Shown in pieces: positions 1 to 5,886 of a DNA stretch of 6,628 bases. Positions within the stretch are counted from its first letter, which is position 1; every line of letters starts with the position of its first letter. The notes beneath the pieces were generated by a model. That model did not search any database and was not told where the DNA came from. It saw only the letters and a list, made by a program, of their open reading frames with translations. Both the position numbers and the translations under genes were made by a program. This DNA comes from Alphaproteobacteria bacterium (GTDB taxonomy: Bacteria; Pseudomonadota; Alphaproteobacteria; Rickettsiales; Rickettsiaceae): contig JAUIKA010000060.1 in the NCBI GenBank assembly GCA_030430995.1, forward strand, positions 1-6,628, in the 5' to 3' direction.

Positions 1-127
1 CTCTATTGTACAAGTAGTAGTTGGGTTGATCTTTTTATTTTTGTTTTCTGCTATATTTATAATAAAGAAAGAAAAATTAGATAAAGTTGTAACTTTGTTA
101 GGCAGCAAGTATAATTTAATTGATTGA
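1..127 (+). CDS. C-terminal end of an unidentified membrane protein (partial)
   Basis: An open frame enters from the window edge (first full codon at base 2) and stops at TGA 125-127, giving about 41 residues. The visible part is a single strongly hydrophobic stretch of about 22 residues (VVVGLIFLFLFSAIFII) followed by a charged, probably cytoplasmic tail containing KKEKLDK and ending in YNLID. This fits the last transmembrane helix and short tail of an integral membrane protein. The M23 peptidase gene begins 30 bp later on the same strand with no terminator between, so the two may be co-transcribed. The family cannot be told from this fragment. That it is a real coding end rests on the hydrophobic-then-basic pattern, typical of a membrane protein terminus; an accidental open frame cannot be excluded. 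Confidence 0.55.
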   Translation, partial: SIVQVVVGLIFLFLFSAIFIIKKEKLDKVVTLLGSKYNLID

Positions 128-157
128 ATCTAATTTACATGATTTATTATATAGGTA

Positions 158-811
158 ATGAAGCTTTATGAAAAAGCTAGATTGGCATGGCTATTTATTG
201 CTGTAATAGCGCTTTTGTCTTTTAAGGGTAAAAATTCTTATTTAGATAGATATACACAGCACCAAAACCATTATTACAAGCTGCATTACCTTACTAATAA
301 GCTGAACTTCCTGCATAGAAAATATGGCATATTATCTAAAGCAAGTTTTACTTTATTGAAAAAGCCATTTAGTAAGGTGAATGCAAAAAATAGGCTAGCT
401 ATGCTAGAGAGGCATGCGATGAATATACCTATATTATTGCCTATGAATAAAGCCAGAGTTACAAGCCCATATGGCATGCGTAAACACCCTATAAGGCGTA
501 AATTGATATTGCATAAAGGTATAGATTTGGTGGGGGATAGAAGCAAGGTTATATATGCCGCAGCAAGTGGTGTTGTTACAAGGTCTGCTTATGATAAAGG
601 TTATGGTAATCTTATAGAGATCAAGCATTCTAATTCTATATCCACGAAATATGCACATCTTTCAAAACTTCATGTAAGAAAAGGGGGTAGAGTGATAAAA
701 GGGCAAAGAATAGGAGTAGAAGGAAAAACAGGTAGAACTTCAGGTAGCCATTTGCATTTTGAAGTAATATTGAAAGGGAGGCCTGTTAACCCTGCAGATT
801 TTATATTTTAG
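158..811 (+). CDS. M23/LytM-family zinc metallopeptidase, membrane-anchored
   Basis: A 217-residue peptidoglycan-hydrolase-type protein. Residues 9-21 (AWLFIAVIALLSF) form an N-terminal membrane anchor or uncleaved signal. Residues 27-95 are polar, rich in H, Y and K, and probably helical. The LytM/M23 domain occupies about 96-215. It opens with the typical TSPYGMRKHPI motif (102-111), then HKGID supplies zinc ligands H119 and D123. H167 in YAHLS and the HLH motif (H198, H200) complete the usual catalytic and metal site. All canonical residues are present, so it should be active rather than a degenerate EnvC/NlpD-like activator. It would cleave peptide cross-links in the periplasm. ATG 158 is the only sensible start before the membrane segment; an AGGT just upstream is too close to be a good ribosome site. 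It lacks LysM or obvious coiled-coil modules, so calling it NlpD would be overreach. Confidence 0.93.
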   Translation: MKLYEKARLAWLFIAVIALLSFKGKNSYLDRYTQHQNHYYKLHYLTNKLNFLHRKYGILSKASFTLLKKPFSKVNAKNRLAMLERHAMNIPILLPMNKARVTSPYGMRKHPIRRKLILHKGIDLVGDRSKVIYAAASGVVTRSAYDKGYGNLIEIKHSNSISTKYAHLSKLHVRKGGRVIKGQRIGVEGKTGRTSGSHLHFEVILKGRPVNPADFIF

Positions 812-972
812 ATATATATCCAAATCAATATAAAATAGTTATGAACTATCCTATAGCCTAGCACTGCAATATATTGATATTATGTAAAACCAATAACATA
901 GGTATGAATCCAATTCATTAATTTGTGTTTTAAGGTCTATAACATTGGCCAAAATAGAAGTTAATAGTAAAT
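812..972. other. Convergent intergenic gap with two small hairpins
   Basis: This 161-bp stretch lies between the 3' ends of the M23 peptidase gene (+) and the photolyase gene (-). It contains two perfect inverted repeats, each with a 6-bp stem and a 3-nt loop: 835-849 (ATAGTT, loop ATG, AACTAT) and 904-918 (ATGAAT, loop CCA, ATTCAT). Neither is G/C-rich nor followed by a T-run in the reading direction of the adjacent gene, so neither looks like a standard intrinsic terminator. They could mark transcript ends or be chance in A/T-rich DNA. No gene is supported here. Confidence 0.45.
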
Positions 973-2403
973 TTATTTTGGTTTTTTGACAGTGTTTATT
1001 TTTGCAAATGCGCTTAAAGCATAATTTCTTGAAGAGGATAAATCTACTATAGGCCTTGGATAATCTTTGTCTAGAGTTATTCCTGCTGCCAATAAAATAT
1101 CCTCTGAAGCATCCCAAGGACTAAAAAGATATTTATTATCTAACTTATTTAACTCAGGCACATATTTTTTTATATATGTTCCTTTAGGGTCAAATTTTTT
1201 AGATTGCAAAACGGGGTTAAAAATACGGAAATAAGGTGCAGCATCAGCCCCACAGCCAGCAACCCACTGCCAACTAGCATTATTATTTGCAAGATCTGCA
1301 TCTATTAAACAATCCCAGAACCATCTTTCTCCTTCTTTCCAATGTATAAGTAAATTTTTTACAAGAAATGATGCCACAATCATTCTGACCCTATTATGCA
1401 TGTACCCAGTATCCCACAACTGACGCATTCCAGCATCAACAATTGGAATGCCAGTGCTACCTTTCTTCCATCTATGCAAATTATCAATATTTATTTCCCA
1501 AGGAAAATGATCAAATTTAACATTCAAATTTTCATTTGGTAAATTAGGATAATGATGTAAAAGATAATACGAAAACTCTCTCCATCCAAGCTCACTACAA
1601 AAATGTTCTACATCATCCTTTGGAGCTAAAACATCATTGCTGCGAACCACATGCCATATATAATTTGGAGATATTTGTCCAAAATGCAAATAAGCAGAAA
1701 GGCCAGAAATATTATTTTTAGCAGGGAAATTCCTGTATATCCTGTACCCATTTATGCCATTGTTGAGGAATCTTAAAAATTTATTATGTGCTCCTTCTTC
1801 GCTTATATCCCAAGCATCTATAATTTTTTTATGCCATGGATGCTTTGGCAATAGGCCCATATCCTCTATTTTAAATTTATGTTCTATATCTAAGAACTTA
1901 ATTTCTTTTGGTCTTGGCATAACTTCCCTTGTACGGCCACTACCTAAACATCCTTTTTTGTAGTATGGGGTAAATAATTTATAAGCTGTGTTGTCACTTT
2001 TTAATATATCTGATGGTTCCCAGAGTAATGATGCATTATAGCTTTTAACAACTATACCGGAGTCATTCAGCATTTTTGAAACATAACGCTGAAGTTCAAC
2101 CTGCCATGGCTCATATAATCTATTGAAATATACTTCAGATATTCCATATTTTTCAGTTATTTTCTTTAAAATTTTTTTACTATCCCCCATATATAGAGCA
2201 AGGTTATTATTCAAAGATTTATTTAATGACACAAGAGCATAATTAAGCCAAACTCTGCTAGCAGATCCCATAAAGTTTTGTCCAGAGTTTATATCATCCA
2301 CTATATATACAGGGAATACAATACCTGAATTAGCAGCATTGAATAATGCAGGATTATCTTCGATTCTAAGATCTTGCATAAACCAATGAATAATTTTTTT
2401 CAT
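973..2403 (-). CDS. phrB: Deoxyribodipyrimidine photolyase (class I CPD photolyase)
   Basis: A full-length 476-residue flavoprotein that splits UV-induced cyclobutane pyrimidine dimers using blue light. The N-terminal Rossmann-like antenna domain (about 1-130) begins IHWFMQDLRIEDNPAL, the family signature except that the usual arginine of WFR is methionine (M9). The FAD domain fills about 200-460. It shows ELGWREFSYYLL (271-282), GIPIVDAGMRQLWDTGYMHNR (318-338) and IDADLANNNASWQWVAG (367-383). By my alignment from memory to E. coli PhrB, the electron-transfer triad W382/W359/W306 matches W378, W355 and W302, and the flavin-contacting N378 matches N374. The E. coli folate-antenna residues N108-E109 align with W100-Q101, so the antenna cofactor may differ. 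ATG 2403 precedes the conserved N-terminus by only a few residues; no clear ribosome site is visible. It is transcribed alone, divergently from the POT gene. A cryptochrome role is possible but less likely. Confidence 0.95.
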   Translation of the reverse strand: MKKIIHWFMQDLRIEDNPALFNAANSGIVFPVYIVDDINSGQNFMGSASRVWLNYALVSLNKSLNNNLALYMGDSKKILKKITEKYGISEVYFNRLYEPWQVELQRYVSKMLNDSGIVVKSYNASLLWEPSDILKSDNTAYKLFTPYYKKGCLGSGRTREVMPRPKEIKFLDIEHKFKIEDMGLLPKHPWHKKIIDAWDISEEGAHNKFLRFLNNGINGYRIYRNFPAKNNISGLSAYLHFGQISPNYIWHVVRSNDVLAPKDDVEHFCSELGWREFSYYLLHHYPNLPNENLNVKFDHFPWEINIDNLHRWKKGSTGIPIVDAGMRQLWDTGYMHNRVRMIVASFLVKNLLIHWKEGERWFWDCLIDADLANNNASWQWVAGCGADAAPYFRIFNPVLQSKKFDPKGTYIKKYVPELNKLDNKYLFSPWDASEDILLAAGITLDKDYPRPIVDLSSSRNYALSAFAKINTVKKPK

Positions 2404-2417
2404 CTACAAATTTACTA

Positions 2418-2430
2418 AATGCTTAGCATT
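2418..2430. promoter_or_regulatory. 13-bp palindrome upstream of photolyase start
   Basis: AATGCT-T-AGCATT is a perfect inverted repeat with a one-base centre, 14 bp upstream of the photolyase ATG and just downstream of the candidate -10 box on the minus strand. It would fall at about +5 to +17 of the transcript, where a bound repressor would block transcription. It could equally be a chance palindrome. With a one-base centre it would make a poor RNA hairpin, so a DNA-binding site is the likelier role if it has one. Confidence 0.3.
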
Positions 2431-2441
2431 CATAATACAAT

Positions 2442-2447
2442 ATTATA
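2442..2447 (-). promoter_or_regulatory. Candidate -10 box for the photolyase gene
   Basis: The minus strand reads TATAAT, a perfect sigma-70-type -10 hexamer, 38 bp upstream of the photolyase ATG. No convincing -35 hexamer lies 16-18 bp further upstream (the sequence there is TA-rich). In DNA this A/T-rich a perfect -10 alone is weak evidence, but the position relative to the gene is right. Confidence 0.35.
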
Positions 2448-2639
2448 GAGCTAGAAAAAACTAAATAATAATATAACTCAGAATACATATCTATTGAATA
2501 AATAATAAAAATAATCTGAGCTGCGTTTAAGAATTATTCATATATTTTTTGTTTAAGTGGAACTAGGTATATAATAGAAATTAATGTGGCCAAATATCTT
2601 CAATGCCAGTATTGTTATTTTTTATTCAAAGTGCAATAT

Positions 2640-2668
2640 TTGTATAAATTTTTCTTTTGCTATATACT
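2640..2668 (+). promoter_or_regulatory. Candidate sigma-70 promoter for the POT transporter
   Basis: TTGTAT (2640-2645) and TATACT (2663-2668) are separated by exactly 17 bp. The -10 matches consensus at five of six positions and the -35 matches the key TTG. The transcript would start near 2675, giving a leader of only about 14-20 nt with no Shine-Dalgarno sequence. It is the best promoter pair seen in the divergent region. Confidence 0.45.
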
Positions 2669-2681
2669 ACTAATTTTTAAT

Positions 2682-2695
2682 TATACATATGTATA
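2682..2695. promoter_or_regulatory. 14-bp perfect palindrome over the POT start codon
   Basis: TATACATATGTATA is its own reverse complement and contains the ATG at 2689-2691 at its centre. It lies about 14 bp downstream of the candidate -10 box, which would suit a repressor site. A/T-rich palindromes of this length are not rare by chance in such DNA, so the regulatory reading is tentative. Confidence 0.25.
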
Positions 2696-4125
2696 TGAGT
2701 AAGTTAAAATTTCTACCATTGTTATGTTTTACAGAGCTTTGGGAAAGGTTTAGTTATTATGGAATGAGGGCTTTGCTTATTCTTTTTTTAGTTTCACAAT
2801 TAGGGTTTGAAGACGTTAGGGCTTATGCGGTATATTCTTTATTTGCTTTCTTGGGGTATCTTGGCCCAAGCGTTGCGGGGATAGTAGCAGATAAAGTGAC
2901 TGGGTTTAGTACAATGGTTTTTTCAGGAGGAATCGTTATTACTCTTGGGCATTTTGTTATGGCTATGGGAGCTGATTCAGAATTTATGATTTTTTGGGGT
3001 ATAGCCCTGATTGCTGTAGGCTGCTCTTTGTTTAAAGGTAATATAACTAATCTCTTGGGGCTGTGTTATAAAAAATCAGATAATAATAGAACAATGGGCT
3101 TTACTTGGTTTTTTATGTTTGTAAATATAGGTAGTGCGGCAGCAGCTATATCTTGTGGTGTGGTTGCTAAAATATACGGATGGCATTATGGTTTTGGCCT
3201 CGCAGGCATTGGTATGCTAATAGGGCTTGTAATATATTGGATGCTGTATAACAATGTTTTAGATAGAATAGAGGAAGTAGGTAATAAAGATAAGAAAATT
3301 TGTTTTTTATCTTCCTTTGTAACTATAATAATAAGTATATTAATCTCAGGAATATGCTATCACTTAGTTAAAAATGCAGAATATTTCATTGAATACGCAA
3401 ATTATACCGCTGTATTTGTAGTATCAGCAGTAATATATATAATCCATAAGTCTTCTTATGGAGAGAGGAAGAGAATCTATAGTCTCCTTGTGTTAATTTT
3501 ATTTACAGCAATATTTTTTGGTTTAGAGATGCAGATAGGTTCTTTAGTAAATTTATTTGTTGAGCGTAATGTGGATATGACGTTTTTAGGGTATAAATTG
3601 CCGGCTTCTATATCTCAGTCTATTAACCCTATGTCTATAATGCTATTTGGTTTTGTTGTAACGACTATTATCAAGCCTTCTGAAAAAAGAGGTTTGTTTT
3701 ACTTTGGGATAGGGATTTTAACAATGATTTTAGCATGCGCTAGTTTTTATATTGGCTGTATGTTTCCTAATATAGAGGGTGAAACTAATGTAGCATTTAC
3801 CATTGTATCATTAGCTTTTATGGGAATAGGTGAGCTATTCATAGTGCCTTTTATACATTCTAAAACTACAAATTTATCCCCTGAGAGATATAAAGGCTTT
3901 ATGATGGGTGTGCTTATGTTCTTCTTGGCTTACTCTAATTTAGCAGGAAAGGTAATTGCGAAATTTATGTCAGTTCCTAAGGGGTATGTATCAAGATTTG
4001 AATCATTGGCAATATATAAAACAGGTTTTATGACTTTATCTAACTTTTATCTAGTAGTATTTTTACTATTCTTATTTTCTACTTTCTTTATAAGATCTGT
4101 GGTGTCGCCCAAAGATGATGAGTAA
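2689..4125 (+). CDS. POT/PTR2-family proton-dependent oligopeptide transporter
   Basis: A 478-residue inner-membrane carrier of the major facilitator superfamily that imports di- and tripeptides with protons. It shows the POT ExxER signature in ELWERFSYYGMRALL (E16, E19, R20) in helix 1, and FKGNITNLLGLCY (116-127) carrying the conserved lysine K117. Helix 7 has EMQIGSLVNLF with Q282, followed by QSINPMSIMLF (310-320). GELFIVP (381-387) carries the helix-10 glutamate E382, and SPERYKGFMMG (397-407) follows. About 12-14 membrane spans are visible and the length is normal. The second family signature is altered: FTWFFMFVNIGS (138-149) has phenylalanine where FYxxINxGS has tyrosine. Translation could start at Met1 (2689) or Met3 (2695); MSKLKFLPLL would be an equally good N-terminus. 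Peptide import fits an organism living on host amino acids. A related nitrate or drug substrate cannot be excluded. Confidence 0.93.
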   Translation: MYMSKLKFLPLLCFTELWERFSYYGMRALLILFLVSQLGFEDVRAYAVYSLFAFLGYLGPSVAGIVADKVTGFSTMVFSGGIVITLGHFVMAMGADSEFMIFWGIALIAVGCSLFKGNITNLLGLCYKKSDNNRTMGFTWFFMFVNIGSAAAAISCGVVAKIYGWHYGFGLAGIGMLIGLVIYWMLYNNVLDRIEEVGNKDKKICFLSSFVTIIISILISGICYHLVKNAEYFIEYANYTAVFVVSAVIYIIHKSSYGERKRIYSLLVLILFTAIFFGLEMQIGSLVNLFVERNVDMTFLGYKLPASISQSINPMSIMLFGFVVTTIIKPSEKRGLFYFGIGILTMILACASFYIGCMFPNIEGETNVAFTIVSLAFMGIGELFIVPFIHSKTTNLSPERYKGFMMGVLMFFLAYSNLAGKVIAKFMSVPKGYVSRFESLAIYKTGFMTLSNFYLVVFLLFLFSTFFIRSVVSPKDDE

Positions 4126-4142
4126 CATGGTTATTATTTTTT
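4121..4142 (+). terminator. Weak terminator-like hairpin at the POT stop codon
   Basis: AGTAAC (4121-4126) can pair with GTTATT (4130-4135), including one G-U pair, across the loop ATG, followed by A and six T (4137-4142). The stem includes the POT stop codon. This has the form of an intrinsic terminator but only one G-C pair, so it would be weak; it may only reduce read-through from the transporter gene into the tol genes. The next ORF begins 5 bp later, leaving no room for a separate promoter after it. Confidence 0.3.
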
Positions 4143-4147
4143 GATCT

Positions 4148-4261
4148 ATGAGATATATTAAAATTTTGATGGTGTTGCTTATAGCTTCTTGCTCTTTATC
4201 TGCTTATATGATGGGAATGCTTATATATAAAAAATATTATAATTACGAAGATACGAAATGA
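4148..4261 (+). CDS. Small hydrophobic protein upstream of tolQ (37 aa)
   Basis: A 37-codon frame starts at ATG 4148 and ends at TGA 4259-4261, overlapping the tolQ ATG in the ATGA arrangement that usually signals translational coupling. The product begins MRYIKILMVLLIASCSLSAY, continues hydrophobic to about residue 27, and ends in a polar tail (KKYYNYEDTK). It can be read in two ways. It may be a single-span inner-membrane small protein with its basic N-terminus inside. Or it may be a tiny lipoprotein, since I12-A13-S14-C15 fits the lipobox with a short basic n-region, leaving a 23-residue mature chain. It has no Shine-Dalgarno site and I recognise no family. E. coli also has a 37-residue protein, CydX, upstream of its tol cluster, but the sequence here does not resemble it. 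A chance frame is possible; the exact overlap and membrane-like composition argue for a gene. Confidence 0.5.
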   Translation: MRYIKILMVLLIASCSLSAYMMGMLIYKKYYNYEDTK

Positions 4262-4827
4262 ATATATATAAAATATTTTTATCCTCAGATTATTTAGGAA
4301 AGTTTGTCTTCCTGTTGCTTTTAGTTTTGTCTATTATTTCTTGGTCTATTATTATTAATAGGTTGTTATATTTCTATCAGAATATGCGCATGGTGAGTAA
4401 TGCATTGCAGGATATGCAGGCTGGGGAAGAGGTATTTGATAATGATGGGGTATTTGCGGATTTTCAGAGGCTATACAAAGCAGGGAATGTCACTTCTGCT
4501 AAGGTTCAACTTAAAGAAAGGGTGGCGTCTGTTTATTATGGCATGTCATATCTCTCAGCAATAAGCTCTTCGGCTCCATTTATAGGTTTGTTCGGAACGG
4601 TTTGGGGCATCGTAAAATGCTTCCATGTTATGGGCAGTGCTGGGGTCTCTAACATAGCTAACATAGCCCCTGCTATATCTGAGAGTTTAGTAGCTACTGC
4701 TGCAGGGTTATTCGTCGCTTTGCCTGCATATTTTTTCTATAATATTTTTATAGGTAAAGCAGAAGAATTAATATTAAAGCTAGAATCAGGGATAATATTG
4801 ATAGAAGGATGCGCAAAAAAAGACTAA
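4258..4827 (+). CDS. tolQ: TolQ, proton-channel subunit of the Tol-Pal system
   Basis: A 189-residue inner-membrane protein of the MotA/TolQ/ExbB family. With TolR it forms a proton-driven motor that energises TolA for outer-membrane constriction at division. Three membrane helices are visible: about 14-36, 98-122 and 140-165. The second contains SAPFIGLFGTVWGI and the third SLVATAAGLFVALPAYFFYN. T114 and T147 match the pore threonines T145 and T178 of E. coli TolQ, with the same 33-residue spacing. The protein is about 40 residues shorter than E. coli TolQ, mainly in the cytoplasmic loop between helices 1 and 2 and at the N-terminus. A GAAG seven bases before the ATG may serve as a weak ribosome site. 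ExbB is the alternative, but the following TolR and TolA-like genes favour TolQ. It overlaps tolR by 19 bp. Confidence 0.93.
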   Translation: MNIYKIFLSSDYLGKFVFLLLLVLSIISWSIIINRLLYFYQNMRMVSNALQDMQAGEEVFDNDGVFADFQRLYKAGNVTSAKVQLKERVASVYYGMSYLSAISSSAPFIGLFGTVWGIVKCFHVMGSAGVSNIANIAPAISESLVATAAGLFVALPAYFFYNIFIGKAEELILKLESGIILIEGCAKKD

Positions 4828-5201
4828 ATGAGATAAATGTTACACCTTTCGTAGATGTTTGCCTTGTATTATTGGTGGTTTTGATGGTAGTTGCGCCTAT
4901 AGCAAATAAAGCTATAGAAATGCAACTTCCTTCTGGCAAAAATGCAAATGCTTCTGCAAATAAGGAGATGCTTAATATCAATATAGATAAAAATGGTAAT
5001 ATATACATACTGAGTCAACACATAAAAAGTAAGAATTTATATAAAAAACTTGATGCTATATCTGGCATAAAAAAGGATAAGCTAAATATTTTAATTAGCG
5101 CAGATAAGGATGTTCATTATAAACATGTTATAGAGGTTTTAGATGTGGTTCAGGCATTAGGGATAGGCTCCTTTGCTTTAGAGATAGAGAATGAAAAATA
5201 A
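4809..5201 (+). CDS. tolR: TolR, ExbD/TolR-family motor subunit
   Basis: A 130-residue protein with one membrane helix (about 13-31) and a periplasmic domain that binds peptidoglycan in this family. The N-terminus EINVTPFVDVCLVLLVVLMVVAPI is diagnostic; D16 matches the essential membrane aspartate (D23 in E. coli TolR) that carries protons between the TolQ helices. The periplasmic part (about 35-130) includes EMQLPSG and NINIDKNGNIYI, standard for the ExbD fold. ATG 4809 lies inside the tolQ end; AGAAGG stands directly against it, too close to be a normal Shine-Dalgarno site, so translational coupling to tolQ is likely. The protein is a little shorter than E. coli TolR (142). Its 3' end overlaps tolA by 11 bp. 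Confidence 0.93.
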   Translation: MRKKRLNEINVTPFVDVCLVLLVVLMVVAPIANKAIEMQLPSGKNANASANKEMLNINIDKNGNIYILSQHIKSKNLYKKLDAISGIKKDKLNILISADKDVHYKHVIEVLDVVQALGIGSFALEIENEK

Positions 5202-5886
5202 TATCAAGTCAGTATTTATATCATTTTTCCTCCATTCATTATTATTGTTCATTTGCGTGAAATATGCAGTAGAAAGCAATATTACCCCTAAGAAAATATA
5301 TCATATTAAAATAGTAAAAAAGCCTCCGTCTAAGAGCCTAAATACAGAGATTAAAAAATCTGAGCCAGAGGTAAAAAATAGTAATAAAGCAAAGGCTGTT
5401 AAGCGCGAAAAGGCAGAGGTTACTAATTTAAATGATAATAAGAAAATAATCCCTCCAGGTAGGAAGCAAGAAAATAAAAAACCAAAAAAAGCACGAGCAA
5501 AAATAATAGATACTGCTTTAAAAGGTAGTAATAATATAGATATAGACGCTATATTGAAAGAGGAGCAGCCAGAGCCAACTCAGCAGGAAGAGGAAGTTAT
5601 AAAGTCAGCTATAGAAAGCTGCCGTAACCTCACGTTATATAAAGGCATAGATGGTATAGAGAATATCATATTAGTGATGCGTATTCATATAGCAAGAGAT
5701 AAAACTATAAAATATAGACCAGAGATAGTAGAATATAAATGTGATCTCTCTAGCGATATTTGTAATCTCATATTAGAAAATGAGGTGTCAACTGTACTTA
5801 GAGTGAAAAAATTTGATAAGCTAGAAGACAAAAGATTTAATATATGGAGGCAGGTGAAAATACGTTGTATAATAAATAAGCTATGA
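5191..5886 (+). CDS. tolA: TolA-like periplasm-spanning protein
   Basis: A 231-residue TonB/TolA-type energy transducer. The single N-terminal membrane helix (about 8-27) carries S11 and H15 in SFFLH, the SxxxH motif by which TolA and TonB engage their TolQ/ExbB-type motor. Residues 30-135 are a charged linker rich in K, E and P, with no long alanine-rich helix of the E. coli kind. The C-terminal domain (about 136-231) reads IKSAIESCRNL...IILVMRIHIARDKTI, resembling the alphaproteobacterial TolA C-terminal domain, which has a cysteine near its first helix. Cysteines 144, 184, 191 and 226 are all in this domain and could form two disulfides. It is much shorter than E. coli TolA (421). Position after tolQ-tolR supports the name; TonB is the alternative. 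Its stop overlaps the holC start (ATGA). Confidence 0.85.
   Translation: MKNNIKSVFISFFLHSLLLFICVKYAVESNITPKKIYHIKIVKKPPSKSLNTEIKKSEPEVKNSNKAKAVKREKAEVTNLNDNKKIIPPGRKQENKKPKKARAKIIDTALKGSNNIDIDAILKEEQPEPTQQEEEVIKSAIESCRNLTLYKGIDGIENIILVMRIHIARDKTIKYRPEIVEYKCDLSSDICNLILENEVSTVLRVKKFDKLEDKRFNIWRQVKIRCIINKL

Larger units (their letters stand above)
2404..2688. other. Divergent intergenic regulatory region
   Basis: These 285 bp separate the divergently transcribed photolyase and POT transporter genes and are even more A/T-rich than the coding DNA. They contain a candidate promoter for each gene, a 13-bp palindrome just before the photolyase start and a 14-bp palindrome over the POT start. A further TATAAT at 2570-2575 (+) has no good -35 partner; it is followed by a 29-codon open frame (2584-2673) that has no recognisable features. 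No RNA gene is apparent. Confidence 0.6.

Noticed and set aside
286..658. Two minus-strand open frames of 86 and 74 codons opposite the M23 peptidase
   Set aside because: Antisense shadows of a gene with full catalytic motifs; no recognisable domains or start signals.
835..918. The two hairpins as intrinsic terminators of the convergent genes
   Set aside because: Stems are 6 bp, A/T-rich, and lack a following T-run in the needed direction.
851..1117. 88-codon open frame on the minus strand
   Set aside because: Mostly overlaps the photolyase 3' end in another frame; the product has no family features and the true photolyase frame there is well conserved.
1754..1963. 69-codon plus-strand frame inside the photolyase
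   Set aside because: Antisense to a conserved enzyme, with no independent features.
2584..2673. 29-codon frame MWPNIFNASIVIFYSKC... after a TATAAT at 2570-2575
   Set aside because: No ribosome site, no membrane or signal pattern, and it overlaps the POT promoter; likely chance.
4748..5008. 86-codon hydrophobic frame opposite the tolQ/tolR junction
   Set aside because: Its hydrophobic look comes from reading the complement of A/T-rich coding DNA; both sense genes are clear.
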